Origin: a bacterium
Lineage (GTDB): Bacteria > Cyanobacteriota > Vampirovibrionia > Obscuribacterales > Obscuribacteraceae
Length of the DNA stretch: 64,000 bases
Assembly: GCA_018062085.1 (NCBI GenBank)
Contig: JAGOSY010000001.1
Location: 186,001-250,000, forward strand
Reading direction: 5' to 3'
Shown here one piece after another: positions 15,900 to 23,478 of this stretch (the first letter of the stretch is position 1; each line of letters opens with the position of its first letter). The translations under genes were made by a program, and so were the position numbers. The notes under the pieces were generated by a model, which was not told the DNA's origin, made no database searches, and saw only the letters and a program-made list of their open reading frames with translations.

Positions 15900-18800
15900 G
15901 TGGCGAGAGACCCAGTTATGACATCGGCCGGCAAAGACAGACAACTGAGCTTATTTAGTTCGAACGACTCAAATGAGCCGTCAGATGCCGACGAGTTGGC
16001 CTTGGCTGAACTTGAGCTTGAAGAACATGCGCAAGAGCTGGCCTCTGTGGCCTTCGAGCCTGAAGACCTAGTCGATGATATAGATGAAGACGATTTAGAA
16101 GAGGCTCTCAATGCCAGCTTTGAAGTGAAACCTAGAGAAGTGAAACCTAGAGAAGTGGAACCTAGAGAAGTGCAATCTAGGGGAGCGGAAGCGAATGAAG
16201 AGCCCGCTTCCCAGGGGTACGCGCCTCAGGCTCAAGCGTCTCCGACCAAAACGCCGTTCCAATCTAAATATGTGCCTTCATACTCGGCCCCACGGGAGCG
16301 TTCGCAATACGCCCCCATGACAGACGAAGCCATTGCCGCCTTAGAAACCCAACTGCTTGACCGCTTGAACCCAGAGCAAGCCCAGTGCGTTTCGCAAATG
16401 TGGGGACCATCGCTAATCATCGCCGGCGCCGGTTCTGGCAAAACCACCGTTCTCACCAAACGCATTGCCTGGATAATCTCCAAACTGCGGCAAGAACCTG
16501 AATCAATCTTGGCCGTCACTTTCACCAACAAAGCTGCTGGCGAAATGCGCCAGCGTATCGAAAAGATTGTTGGCCCTTATGAAGCCCGCCGCATCTCTAT
16601 TGGTACTTTCCACAGTATTTGTGCCAAATTGCTGCGCCAAGAAATTTCGAACTATAAGACTGAAGACGGCTTGAAATGGGATAACAATTTTGTCATCTAC
16701 GACGAAACAGACAGCATGAGTCTGGTTAAGGCTCAAATCATCAAGCTCAACCTCGACGACAAAGTCTTTGTACCGAAAGAAATACGCCATACAATTTCGT
16801 CGCTGAAAAACGATGGCTACACCCACCATGTTTATGCCCAAGAAGCGAAGAACTACAGAGAAGGCCGCTTGTCTGAAATCTTCAGCGCCTACCAAACCGA
16901 GCTAGCGCGCAACAACGCCCTCGACTTTGACGACTTGATTTTGATCTTCACTGATTTGATGCAACAAAATCAAATGGTGAGAGAGCGCATGCAGCGCCGT
17001 TATCGCCATGTACTGGTTGACGAGTTTCAAGATACCAACAAATCGCAATACGATCTAATTTCGATGATCGCTAAAGCCGATAGCCCCGAACACTTCCTCA
17101 CTAGAGAAGCAAAAGAAGCGGGCCGCACCATGACTCACGCTCAGCTCTGGAGCGAACGTAGTCTCTTGGTTGTAGGCGACGTCGACCAATCTATTTATTC
17201 TTGGCGTAAAGCTGACTATCGCATTATTCTTGGCTTCCAGAAAGACTATGAAGGTTGCGGCCTGATTAAGCTGGAAGAAAATTACCGCTCCACTGCCACC
17301 ATCTTAGAAGTGGCCAATAGCATTATCGCGAACAACACCGAGCGCATCGACAAGACTTTGCGCTGTAACCGCGGCCAAGGCGGAAAAGTCAATTGCTACG
17401 AAGCCCAAGACGAAATTGACGAAGCCTATTATTGTGCCGAAGAAATCAAACGCAGCAAAGCACGCGACAAAAAATATTCAGACCACGTAGTGCTTTACCG
17501 CACCAACTCTCAATCACGGGCAATAGAAGAAATTCTAGTGCGCAGTCACATTCCTTATATAGTTGTGGGCGGCACCAGATTCTATGACCGTCAAGAAATC
17601 AAAGACATGCTGGCCTATATGAAGCTGATCTACAACCCCAGAGATGGCCAAGCATTCAACCGCGTCATCAACACACCGAAGCGCGGTCTTGGCAAAACCA
17701 CTCTTGACCGCGTCAACGCCTTTGCTGAGACCAAAGGTGTCAGCCCGCTAGAAGCTTGCCTAGAAGCCAATCGCATCTCTGACTTATCACCCAAGGCTTA
17801 CACTTCACTGCAAGATTTTGCTCGCATTATTGTCAGCTTAAACGAGCAATCGAAAGTGATACCAGTTTCTGATTTGCTAGAAGAAATCTTGAAATCAACT
17901 GGCTACATTTCGCGCTTAGAAAAAGACGCGCATGAATCAAAAGACGAGCTAGCTCTAGGACGAATCGAAAACGTTATGGAACTAGTGGCGGTGGCAAAGG
18001 AATTTGAACAAACCGCTGACGAACCAGACTTAGACTCTTTCTTGACTCGCATTTCATTAGTGAGCGATCTAGACAAAGCTAATCTTGATGAAGACACTGT
18101 CAAACTTATGACTATCCACTCTTCTAAAGGATTAGAATTTCCTGTGGCCTTCATCATGGGCTGCGAAGAAGGTCTATTCCCCCATGTGCGCTCACTCGAT
18201 TCACCCACACAAATGGAAGAAGAGCGCCGCTTGATGTATGTTGCCGTTACTCGCGCTGGCGATATGCTGCACATGACATTGGCGCGCAAACGCACCATGA
18301 TTGGTCGCGGCTTCTCCAACTCTGGCTTCTCGTCAACCTTTACGATTCCCAGCCGCTTCCTCAAAGAAATTACTCCGGGCTTAATTTCAGGCTTTTACCC
18401 TAGTGGAGACGAAGAGTTCAAGCGCTCGGGTGGTGGCAATCCTAACTTTAATGGCAATGCTGGATTTGGTGCCTTTGGTGGCAACAAAAATAGCCAGGGC
18501 TACACTGATGAAAGTCAGGAATGGGACGACCGCAACGATCGCAAAAAGCCAGGCAACTTTGGCGACTCTAAATATGGCGGCAACGATTATGCCACCGGCA
18601 CGTCGGGCGGCTACAAGAAACCAGCAGGTTCTGGCTATGGCGGAGGAGCTAAATCTGGCTATGGCGGCTCTGGTGGTTCAAGCTGGAACAAGGGCCAGAG
18701 TGCTGGGGGCTATAACAAGTCGACTGGTTATCAGTCACAGAATGCCTCAAGACCAATGGCGAAGAAAGCCGAGCCGGTCAAGCCAAGAGCAATGCGACTT

Positions 18801-19007
18801 CCTCCACCAACTGACAAACCAGACGTCTCAGAGGCGCCAACATTTGAACGCTTGAAAGTTGGCGATGCGGTGCAGCATGTCAAGTTCGGCCTGGGCAAAG
18901 TCACAGAAGTAATCGGCAACGGAGAGAAAGAGATTTACAACGTTGCCTTTGAAGACCGAAATAGAGTGCTTGATCCAAAGTTTGCAAAACTTATAAAGCT
19001 GTCCTGA
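15900..19007 (+). CDS. pcrA: PcrA/UvrD-type superfamily 1 DNA helicase with extra tails
   Basis: ATP-driven 3'-5' helicase of repair and replication restart. Motifs are complete: Q-motif LNPEQAQCV, Walker A AGAGSGKTT near residue 180, VTFTNKAAGEMRQRI, DEFQDTNKSQYDL, VGDVDQSIYSWRKAD, ENYRST, MTIHSSKGLEFP and YVAVTRAGD. The GTG start is chosen over a TTG twelve bases earlier because GGAG lies six bases before it. About 1035 residues against the usual 720-780: an acidic N-terminal extension of some 145 residues holds EVKPR repeats, and a Gly/Asn/Ser/Tyr-rich disordered segment (~840-960) precedes a C-terminal PcrA-type beta domain (VGDAVQHVKFGLGKVTEV) that in relatives contacts RNA polymerase. 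Confidence 0.94.
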   Translation: MARDPVMTSAGKDRQLSLFSSNDSNEPSDADELALAELELEEHAQELASVAFEPEDLVDDIDEDDLEEALNASFEVKPREVKPREVEPREVQSRGAEANEEPASQGYAPQAQASPTKTPFQSKYVPSYSAPRERSQYAPMTDEAIAALETQLLDRLNPEQAQCVSQMWGPSLIIAGAGSGKTTVLTKRIAWIISKLRQEPESILAVTFTNKAAGEMRQRIEKIVGPYEARRISIGTFHSICAKLLRQEISNYKTEDGLKWDNNFVIYDETDSMSLVKAQIIKLNLDDKVFVPKEIRHTISSLKNDGYTHHVYAQEAKNYREGRLSEIFSAYQTELARNNALDFDDLILIFTDLMQQNQMVRERMQRRYRHVLVDEFQDTNKSQYDLISMIAKADSPEHFLTREAKEAGRTMTHAQLWSERSLLVVGDVDQSIYSWRKADYRIILGFQKDYEGCGLIKLEENYRSTATILEVANSIIANNTERIDKTLRCNRGQGGKVNCYEAQDEIDEAYYCAEEIKRSKARDKKYSDHVVLYRTNSQSRAIEEILVRSHIPYIVVGGTRFYDRQEIKDMLAYMKLIYNPRDGQAFNRVINTPKRGLGKTTLDRVNAFAETKGVSPLEACLEANRISDLSPKAYTSLQDFARIIVSLNEQSKVIPVSDLLEEILKSTGYISRLEKDAHESKDELALGRIENVMELVAVAKEFEQTADEPDLDSFLTRISLVSDLDKANLDEDTVKLMTIHSSKGLEFPVAFIMGCEEGLFPHVRSLDSPTQMEEERRLMYVAVTRAGDMLHMTLARKRTMIGRGFSNSGFSSTFTIPSRFLKEITPGLISGFYPSGDEEFKRSGGGNPNFNGNAGFGAFGGNKNSQGYTDESQEWDDRNDRKKPGNFGDSKYGGNDYATGTSGGYKKPAGSGYGGGAKSGYGGSGGSSWNKGQSAGGYNKSTGYQSQNASRPMAKKAEPVKPRAMRLPPPTDKPDVSEAPTFERLKVGDAVQHVKFGLGKVTEVIGNGEKEIYNVAFEDRNRVLDPKFAKLIKLS
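16122..16181 (+). repeat. Four-copy 15-bp in-frame tandem repeat inside the helicase gene
   Basis: GAAGTGAAACCTAGA occurs twice perfectly and twice with one or more changes, encoding EVKPR, EVKPR, EVEPR, EVQSR. Copy number may vary between strains without breaking the frame. Confidence 0.92.
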
Positions 19008-19038
19008 TGGCATCCTCGATGTAAGAACATAGACCAGA

Positions 19039-19085
19039 GATTTTTCGTTGAAAAATCCCTTTAGTAAGGGTGCCTGTTTCAGGCA
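19039..19085 (+). promoter_or_regulatory. Three adjacent perfect hairpins between pcrA and ndk
   Basis: GATTTTTC-GTT-GAAAAATC, CCCTT-TAGT-AAGGG and TGCCTG-TTT-CAGGCA follow one another with almost no spacing. They lie 30 bp after the helicase stop and 75 bp before ndk. The last stem is followed by a modestly T-rich stretch. They may be the helicase terminator, an ndk leader element or both. Confidence 0.55.
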
Positions 19086-19160
19086 TCTATATATGTCTAG
19101 TTTTTAGGGTCCAGTTTTTAATTCCAGTAGTACAAGTCATTAATAGGAAGGGGGCAAACG

Positions 19161-19619
19161 GTGTCAGTAGAAAGAACTTTTGTAGCGGTCAAGCCAGACG
19201 GTGTTGAGCGTGGTTTGGTAGGCGAAATTATCGGTCGCTTCGAGCGCCGTGGCCTCAAGCTAGTGGGCTTGAAGTTGATGGTGGTTCCAGTCTCGTTGGC
19301 TGAAAATCACTACGGTGAGCACAAAGGCAAACCTTTCTTTGAAGGTTTGGTTAAGTTCATCACTGGCGGCCCCATCGTCGCCATGGTCTGGGAAGGCAAA
19401 AATGCCATCACTTTGGCCCGTAACGTAATCGGCGCAACCAATCCGACTGCTGCTGCTCAAGGCACAATTCGCGGCGACCTCGCCACCGATATCGGCCGCA
19501 ACGTTGTACACGGATCTGACGGTCCAGAAAGCGCTGCTCGCGAAATCGGTCTCTTCTTCAAAGAAGACGAGCTAGTCAACGGCTGGAACCGCACCATTGA
19601 AAAATGGATCAGCGAGTAA
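19161..19619 (+). CDS. ndk: Nucleoside diphosphate kinase
   Basis: Cytoplasmic enzyme that transfers the gamma phosphate between nucleoside di- and triphosphates through a phosphohistidine. The 152-residue protein matches the family end to end: [43 protein letters not shown] and the active-site [12 protein letters not shown] with His near residue 117. Length is normal. The GTG start is preceded by AGGAAGGGGG. The gene is followed after one base by the stop of a convergent GT9 gene. A hairpin-rich leader lies upstream. Confidence 0.97.
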   Translation: MSVERTFVAVKPDGVERGLVGEIIGRFERRGLKLVGLKLMVVPVSLAENHYGEHKGKPFFEGLVKFITGGPIVAMVWEGKNAITLARNVIGATNPTAAAQGTIRGDLATDIGRNVVHGSDGPESAAREIGLFFKEDELVNGWNRTIEKWISE

Positions 19620-19620
19620 A

Positions 19621-20973
19621 CTAGATCTTCTTTCCCAATGCTTTATCAACCGCTTTAAAGACCTCCTCAACAGGGAGGTCTTTTAAGCATGGAATAGATT
19701 TTGATCTGGTTTCGGCCTTAATGCGGCAGCTCTTTTCAAAGCAAGGCTGACAATCTAGATTTAAATGCACCGCGCTACCCATACTTCCGTACGGTCCATT
19801 GCGCAACCACGGAGTAGCACCATGGATTGCCACCACTTTTGGTTTAGCCACTGCCACAGACTGCACTTCAAACTCTAAAGATTTTCGATGAGCAGTGTTT
19901 TTGAGCGCCTTCGGTTCTCGCTCAGCGACCTCGCTATTGAAGGCCTCATGGGCGATTGCGGCAGCTAGATGGAGTGGTCCGGTATCAGCACCAAGCACCA
20001 AATCGCATCTTTTAAAGAGTGCCACCAATTGCATTAAGCTGGTTTCACCCGTGAGATCAATTAAGGAGTTGGCGGTCAGATTCTTAGCGGCTGATTCTAT
20101 TCCTTTATATATGTATTGATTGGTGCCCCTATCCCCCGGCCCACCAACGAGCACAAGCCGAGCCCCTAAACGCTCACAGAGCAAGCGTCCCAGGGCAATC
20201 CACTGATCCTCCGGCCAGATTTTGGTCGGCCAGGTGGTGCCAGGAATCAAGGCAATTAGTGGTCCCGCCTCTGGTGCCTCAGTCTTTATCAGAGGGAAAG
20301 AGAGCGGCTCCGTCTTTGGTGCCTCAGTCGGGGAAGGCTCAGATGACTGGTGCGGCTCCGCCTCTGGTGCCCGCCCCAAGTTATCAAGTTTGCTTGAGAC
20401 AAAAGCTGCTGCGGCATCTCCGGGATCAGGCAAGGGGAAGCGCACCACCCGGTCTCGCTCAGCAAGGCGAAGGCAGGTCGAGCGCTCTTGAGCCAAAGTT
20501 TCGAGAGCAAAATCGGCAAGGGCCATATTTAGTTCAACCACATGCCTATCCGGAGCAAAATAATCTCCGACCTCAAGAGCATGGGTGAGCAACTTGGCCG
20601 CGCCCTCTCTGGTGCCGGCGAAACCAACCCGCAGTGGTGCGCCCGATAAATAAGCAGGGATGGCGCTCTTGAGCAATCCCTGGGCGTCTATTGCCAAGTC
20701 AAACTTGAAATCTTTCAACCCTTGGAAGTACTTTTTGGCAGCACCAAAGGTGGAGATTAGTGGCCCCACTTTGCGCATTTCCTTGAGCCAAGACTTACGA
20801 GGGAACAGCAGCACCCTGTCTACTGCAGGATTTCCGGTCAGAAGATCTTGAGCCGCCGGCTCGACCAACCAGGTAAGTTCAACATTTGGTAATCTCTCTT
20901 TGATTCGTGCGGCCAGCGGCAGGCAATGAACGACATCACCCATGGCGCTAAGTTTTACGATCAGAACTCTCAA
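19621..20973 (-). CDS. GT9 heptosyltransferase (WaaC-like) with low-complexity inserts
   Basis: Cytoplasmic GT-B transferase resembling lipopolysaccharide heptosyltransferase I. The N-terminus RVLIVKLSAMGDVVHCLPLA, AIDAQGLLKSA, LRVGFAGTREGA, LIPGTTWPTKIWP, VLVGGPGDRG and GADTGPLHLAAA are diagnostic, and the C-terminal Cys pattern (CQPCFEKSC) ending in CLKDLPVEEV is typical. Two insertions are unusual: a Pro/Glu/Ser/Thr-rich stretch of about 40 residues between the two domains (SSEPSPTEAPKTEP) and about 30 residues splitting the conserved donor-site loop just after GPLHLAAAIA. The start is TTG. Acceptor is unknown. It is convergent with ndk. Confidence 0.88.
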   Translation of the reverse strand: MRVLIVKLSAMGDVVHCLPLAARIKERLPNVELTWLVEPAAQDLLTGNPAVDRVLLFPRKSWLKEMRKVGPLISTFGAAKKYFQGLKDFKFDLAIDAQGLLKSAIPAYLSGAPLRVGFAGTREGAAKLLTHALEVGDYFAPDRHVVELNMALADFALETLAQERSTCLRLAERDRVVRFPLPDPGDAAAAFVSSKLDNLGRAPEAEPHQSSEPSPTEAPKTEPLSFPLIKTEAPEAGPLIALIPGTTWPTKIWPEDQWIALGRLLCERLGARLVLVGGPGDRGTNQYIYKGIESAAKNLTANSLIDLTGETSLMQLVALFKRCDLVLGADTGPLHLAAAIAHEAFNSEVAEREPKALKNTAHRKSLEFEVQSVAVAKPKVVAIHGATPWLRNGPYGSMGSAVHLNLDCQPCFEKSCRIKAETRSKSIPCLKDLPVEEVFKAVDKALGKKI

Positions 20974-21047
20974 GGCTTACCACCCGCTGGGGCTTACTGG
21001 CTTCAGACAAGCTTAACCGATTATCTATTTTGCGGTCATTGCTACTT

Positions 21048-21125
21048 TGATACCAGCCATTATGAATGGTGCGGCACCATTGGCAGAGCTAAAATCACCC
21101 CTGGTGTCACATTTTTCTGGTATCA
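21048..21125. repeat. Nested inverted repeats
   Basis: Outer arms TGATACCAG and CTGGTATCA are exact complements about 60 bp apart. Inside lies AATGGTGC-G-GCACCATT, and the overlapping CCATT-ATG-AATGG offers an alternative fold. It lies 75 bp upstream of the GT9 start, so it could be an operator, a leader element or part of a small RNA. Confidence 0.65.
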
Positions 21126-21213
21126 GATCCCCGAAACCCTTGTGCCCCAACGATACAAAATTTCTATATACAAAGTGGTTATAAACGGATACTTGTTTGG
21201 TACAATACTTATG

Positions 21214-21376
21214 CCACCTAGAGTGGTGGTAACCGTATAAAACGGTGGAAACCACTTAAGTCCCACCGAACAAATTAGAGCGATGCCATTTAGGTGGAGC
21301 GCTCTACAGAAAACTGTCTAAAAGCATTTTTCTGCATTAGCACCCTGAGCAGCCCTCGCGGCTCGCCCGCGGGCTG
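21214..21376 (+). promoter_or_regulatory. Structured leader with alternative CCACC/GGTGG pairings
   Basis: CCACC occurs at 21214 and 21263 and GGTGG at 21225, 21244 and 21293, so several mutually exclusive hairpins can form. One clear fold is AGTGGT..ACCGT-ATAAA-ACGGT..ACCACT (21222-21256). A GC-rich stem CAGCCC/GGGCTG with inner GCGG/CCGC closes the region at 21350-21376, 39 bases before the start codon. The layout suggests RNA-level control of the downstream gene, but no known riboswitch was recognised. Confidence 0.45.
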
Positions 21377-21415
21377 GTTTCCGATTGACCCAAAAAAAAC
21401 ACGAAGGAGTGAAAC

Positions 21416-21748
21416 ATGGCAGGAGTTCGTAAAACTGGTGGCAAGGCAAAACCTAAAGCTGCTAAATCCGCTAAGCCAGCTGCAAAACATGTAGCTAAAA
21501 AAGCTGTCGGCACCCGCAAACTTGTTCGCAAGACCGCAGCCCCTAAGCACACCACCAAGGCCAAAACTACCACATCGCGTGCTAGCGAAGACCAATACTT
21601 GAATTTCTCCGGCAAATTCACAGTGCGCTTGCCGAAGTCATTGCACCAAGCCCTTGTTGATAGAGCCGAAAAAGAAGGCGTCAGCCTCAACTTGTTCGTC
21701 ACCAACGCTCTTTCAAGAACCGTAGCTGTGCCAAGCAAAAAGAGATAA
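21416..21748 (+). CDS. Histone H1-like tail fused to a ribbon-helix-helix domain
   Basis: A 110-residue basic protein. Residues 1-60 are Lys/Ala/Pro/Thr-rich and repetitive (KAKPKAAKSAKPAAKHVAKK), like the tails of bacterial H1-like and AlgP-like proteins. Residues about 64-103 form a HicB-type ribbon-helix-helix domain: FTVRLPKSLHQALVDRAEKE followed by GVSLNLFVTNALS. RHH domains bind DNA as dimers and the tail would add non-specific DNA affinity, so a nucleoid-associated or architectural protein is the likely role. There is no HicA-like toxin beside it, which argues against a toxin-antitoxin function. GGAG precedes the ATG and a strong terminator follows 55 bp after the stop, so it is monocistronic and possibly highly expressed. 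Confidence 0.8.
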   Translation: MAGVRKTGGKAKPKAAKSAKPAAKHVAKKAVGTRKLVRKTAAPKHTTKAKTTTSRASEDQYLNFSGKFTVRLPKSLHQALVDRAEKEGVSLNLFVTNALSRTVAVPSKKR

Positions 21749-22193
21749 GAACCTGAATCAAAGTGGGTAGCTCGCGCTGCTTATGATTCACGGTCTAAAA
21801 ATTAAAAAAGGGGAGGTTCGCCTCTCCTTTTTTTTGCTTTTCTTAGTCTTTTTACTGACCGCCTTACCTTCTGCTTTACTTTTCGCGCACTTTCGAATCT
21901 AACTTTATTTAATAGATAAGAGCAATTTCATAGTTTGTTATCAGATAGATTTTTTGCGACCCTGCAATCTTGCCCCCTAGCATCTGCCAGCGATTTTCAG
22001 CGAAGCAAGATTAAGCCTAGCTCAGCCAAGCCTTTAGATAAGCTTATTTGCAACACCTTTGAATCGTCCCGCCAACCAGCTAGACTCATTCTGTCGGACT
22101 AAACGCCCACAAGATTGTCCGTCGATGTCGAACAAGCTCCCGAAAAAGAATCAGTCGACCAACCAAGACTTATTCGCCAAAGGAACCTATTAA
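21749..22193. other. 445-bp intergenic region with one terminator
   Basis: No gene is supported. The left part holds the terminator of the H1-like gene. The rest is AT-rich and must contain the promoter of the aminotransferase operon, but I could not identify convincing -35/-10 boxes. Confidence 0.5.
21804..21835 (+). terminator. Strong rho-independent terminator
   Basis: AAAAAAGGGGAGG-TTCG-CCTCTCCTTTTTTTT: a 13-pair stem with one G-T pair, a stable TTCG tetraloop and an eight-T tail. It terminates the H1-like gene. Confidence 0.93.
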
Positions 22194-23465
22194 ATGACCC
22201 AAAGTATTCCGATTCTCAACCTCAAAGCCCAGTACGAGACCATCCAGGAAGAATTAGAGTCCACCGTTCTAGAAGTACTGCGCAGCGGCAACTACATACT
22301 CGGAAAGTACGTCGGCACCCTCGAAAAGCAAGTGGCTGAATTATGCGGTGTTAATGATGGCATCGGCGTAGCAAACGGCACTGACGCATTGATGCTAGCT
22401 CTCTGGGGCCTCGATATCGGCCCCGGCGATGAAGTCATCACCACCCCCTTCACTTTCGCCGCTACAGTCGAAGCGATTGTTATGCGCGGCGCCACTCCAG
22501 TTTTCGTTGACATCGACCCAACCAGCTATAACATCAACCCAGCGTTGATTGAAAAAGCCATTACCCCCAAGACCAAAGCGATCATGCCGGTGCACCTCTA
22601 CGGCTTGCCGTCTCACATGGAACCAATCTGCGCCATCGCTGAGCGCTACGGTCTGAAAGTAATTGAAGACAATGCCCAAGGCATTGGTGCTACTTACAAA
22701 GGCAAACCAACCGGATCATTTGGAGACGTTGCCTGCACTAGCTTCTATCCAACCAAAAACTTAGGCGCTGCCGGTGATGCCGGTATGATTGTCAGCAAAG
22801 ACCCTGTTGTAGCTGAACGTATTAGAGCGATTCGCGCTCACGGTATGAGACGTCGCTACTACCACGACGAACTTGGCGTCAACAGCCGCCTTGATGAACT
22901 GCAAGCAGCAACACTCGTTGTCAAATTGCCTTACCTCAAGCAGTGGAACGATAGACGGGCTCATCTAGCCTCTATATATGATGCTAGTTTGGCCAACTGC
23001 CCCGGACTAATTCGACCTAGCGTCAGCTTAGCCGGTGGAGTAGCCAACGGTGCTAAAAATAGCGAAACCGGCGTCAAGCATGTTTATCACCAATACACTG
23101 TGCGTGTTTTGACATCAGACAAAATCTCTACTCAAGATCTTTCCGCTCTCGACAATCCTAATCGCGACAAGCTCATTGCTCGCTTGACCGAACGTGGTAT
23201 TGGCTCTATGTGCTACTACCCAGTTCCACTTCACGTGCAAAAAGCTTTTGCCAATCTAGGCTACAAAATGGGCGACTTCCCAATTTCAGAGCAACTCTCT
23301 AGAGAAGTTCTCTCATTGCCGATGTATCCCGAATTGACCGACGAGCAAGTGGCAACAGTTGGCAAAACCATAACTGAAATTATGGCGAGCGAAATAGCTG
23401 TCGCCACACCAGTTGGTCAAGTCGTGGCACAGGGTGCCGGTCAAGTCGCTGGATTAGCAGTTTAG
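22194..23465 (+). CDS. DegT/DnrJ/EryC1/StrS-type sugar aminotransferase
   Basis: PLP-dependent aminotransferase of the family that makes amino sugars on nucleotide carriers for surface glycans. The 423-residue protein has IPILNLKAQYETIQEE, ANGTDALMLALWGLDIGPGD, PVHLYGLPSHMEPI, EDNAQGIGA and the PLP lysine in FYPTKNLGAAGDAGMIV, followed by RAHGMRRRYYHDELGVNSRL. AAAGGA lies nine bases before the ATG. Slightly long for the family: an insertion near residue 285 (AGGVANGAKNSETG) and a Gly/Ala/Val-rich tail. It overlaps no gene and is followed after 13 bp by a polytopic GT-C-like protein, an operon consistent with glycan assembly. Confidence 0.93.
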   Translation: MTQSIPILNLKAQYETIQEELESTVLEVLRSGNYILGKYVGTLEKQVAELCGVNDGIGVANGTDALMLALWGLDIGPGDEVITTPFTFAATVEAIVMRGATPVFVDIDPTSYNINPALIEKAITPKTKAIMPVHLYGLPSHMEPICAIAERYGLKVIEDNAQGIGATYKGKPTGSFGDVACTSFYPTKNLGAAGDAGMIVSKDPVVAERIRAIRAHGMRRRYYHDELGVNSRLDELQAATLVVKLPYLKQWNDRRAHLASIYDASLANCPGLIRPSVSLAGGVANGAKNSETGVKHVYHQYTVRVLTSDKISTQDLSALDNPNRDKLIARLTERGIGSMCYYPVPLHVQKAFANLGYKMGDFPISEQLSREVLSLPMYPELTDEQVATVGKTITEIMASEIAVATPVGQVVAQGAGQVAGLAV

Positions 23466-23478
23466 CCTAAGGCCACAG

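Larger units (their letters stand above)
20974..21415. other. 442-bp structured divergent intergenic region
   Basis: No gene is seen. The left part holds a nested inverted repeat (21048-21125); the right part is a highly structured leader of the H1-like gene (21214-21376). TACAAT near 21201-21206 could be a -10 box for that gene, but no clear -35 box accompanies it. AAGGAG lies seven bases before the downstream ATG. Confidence 0.55.

Noticed and set aside
22115..22339. Small frame overlapping the start of the sugar aminotransferase
   Set aside because: Out of frame with a well-supported gene and no domain content.
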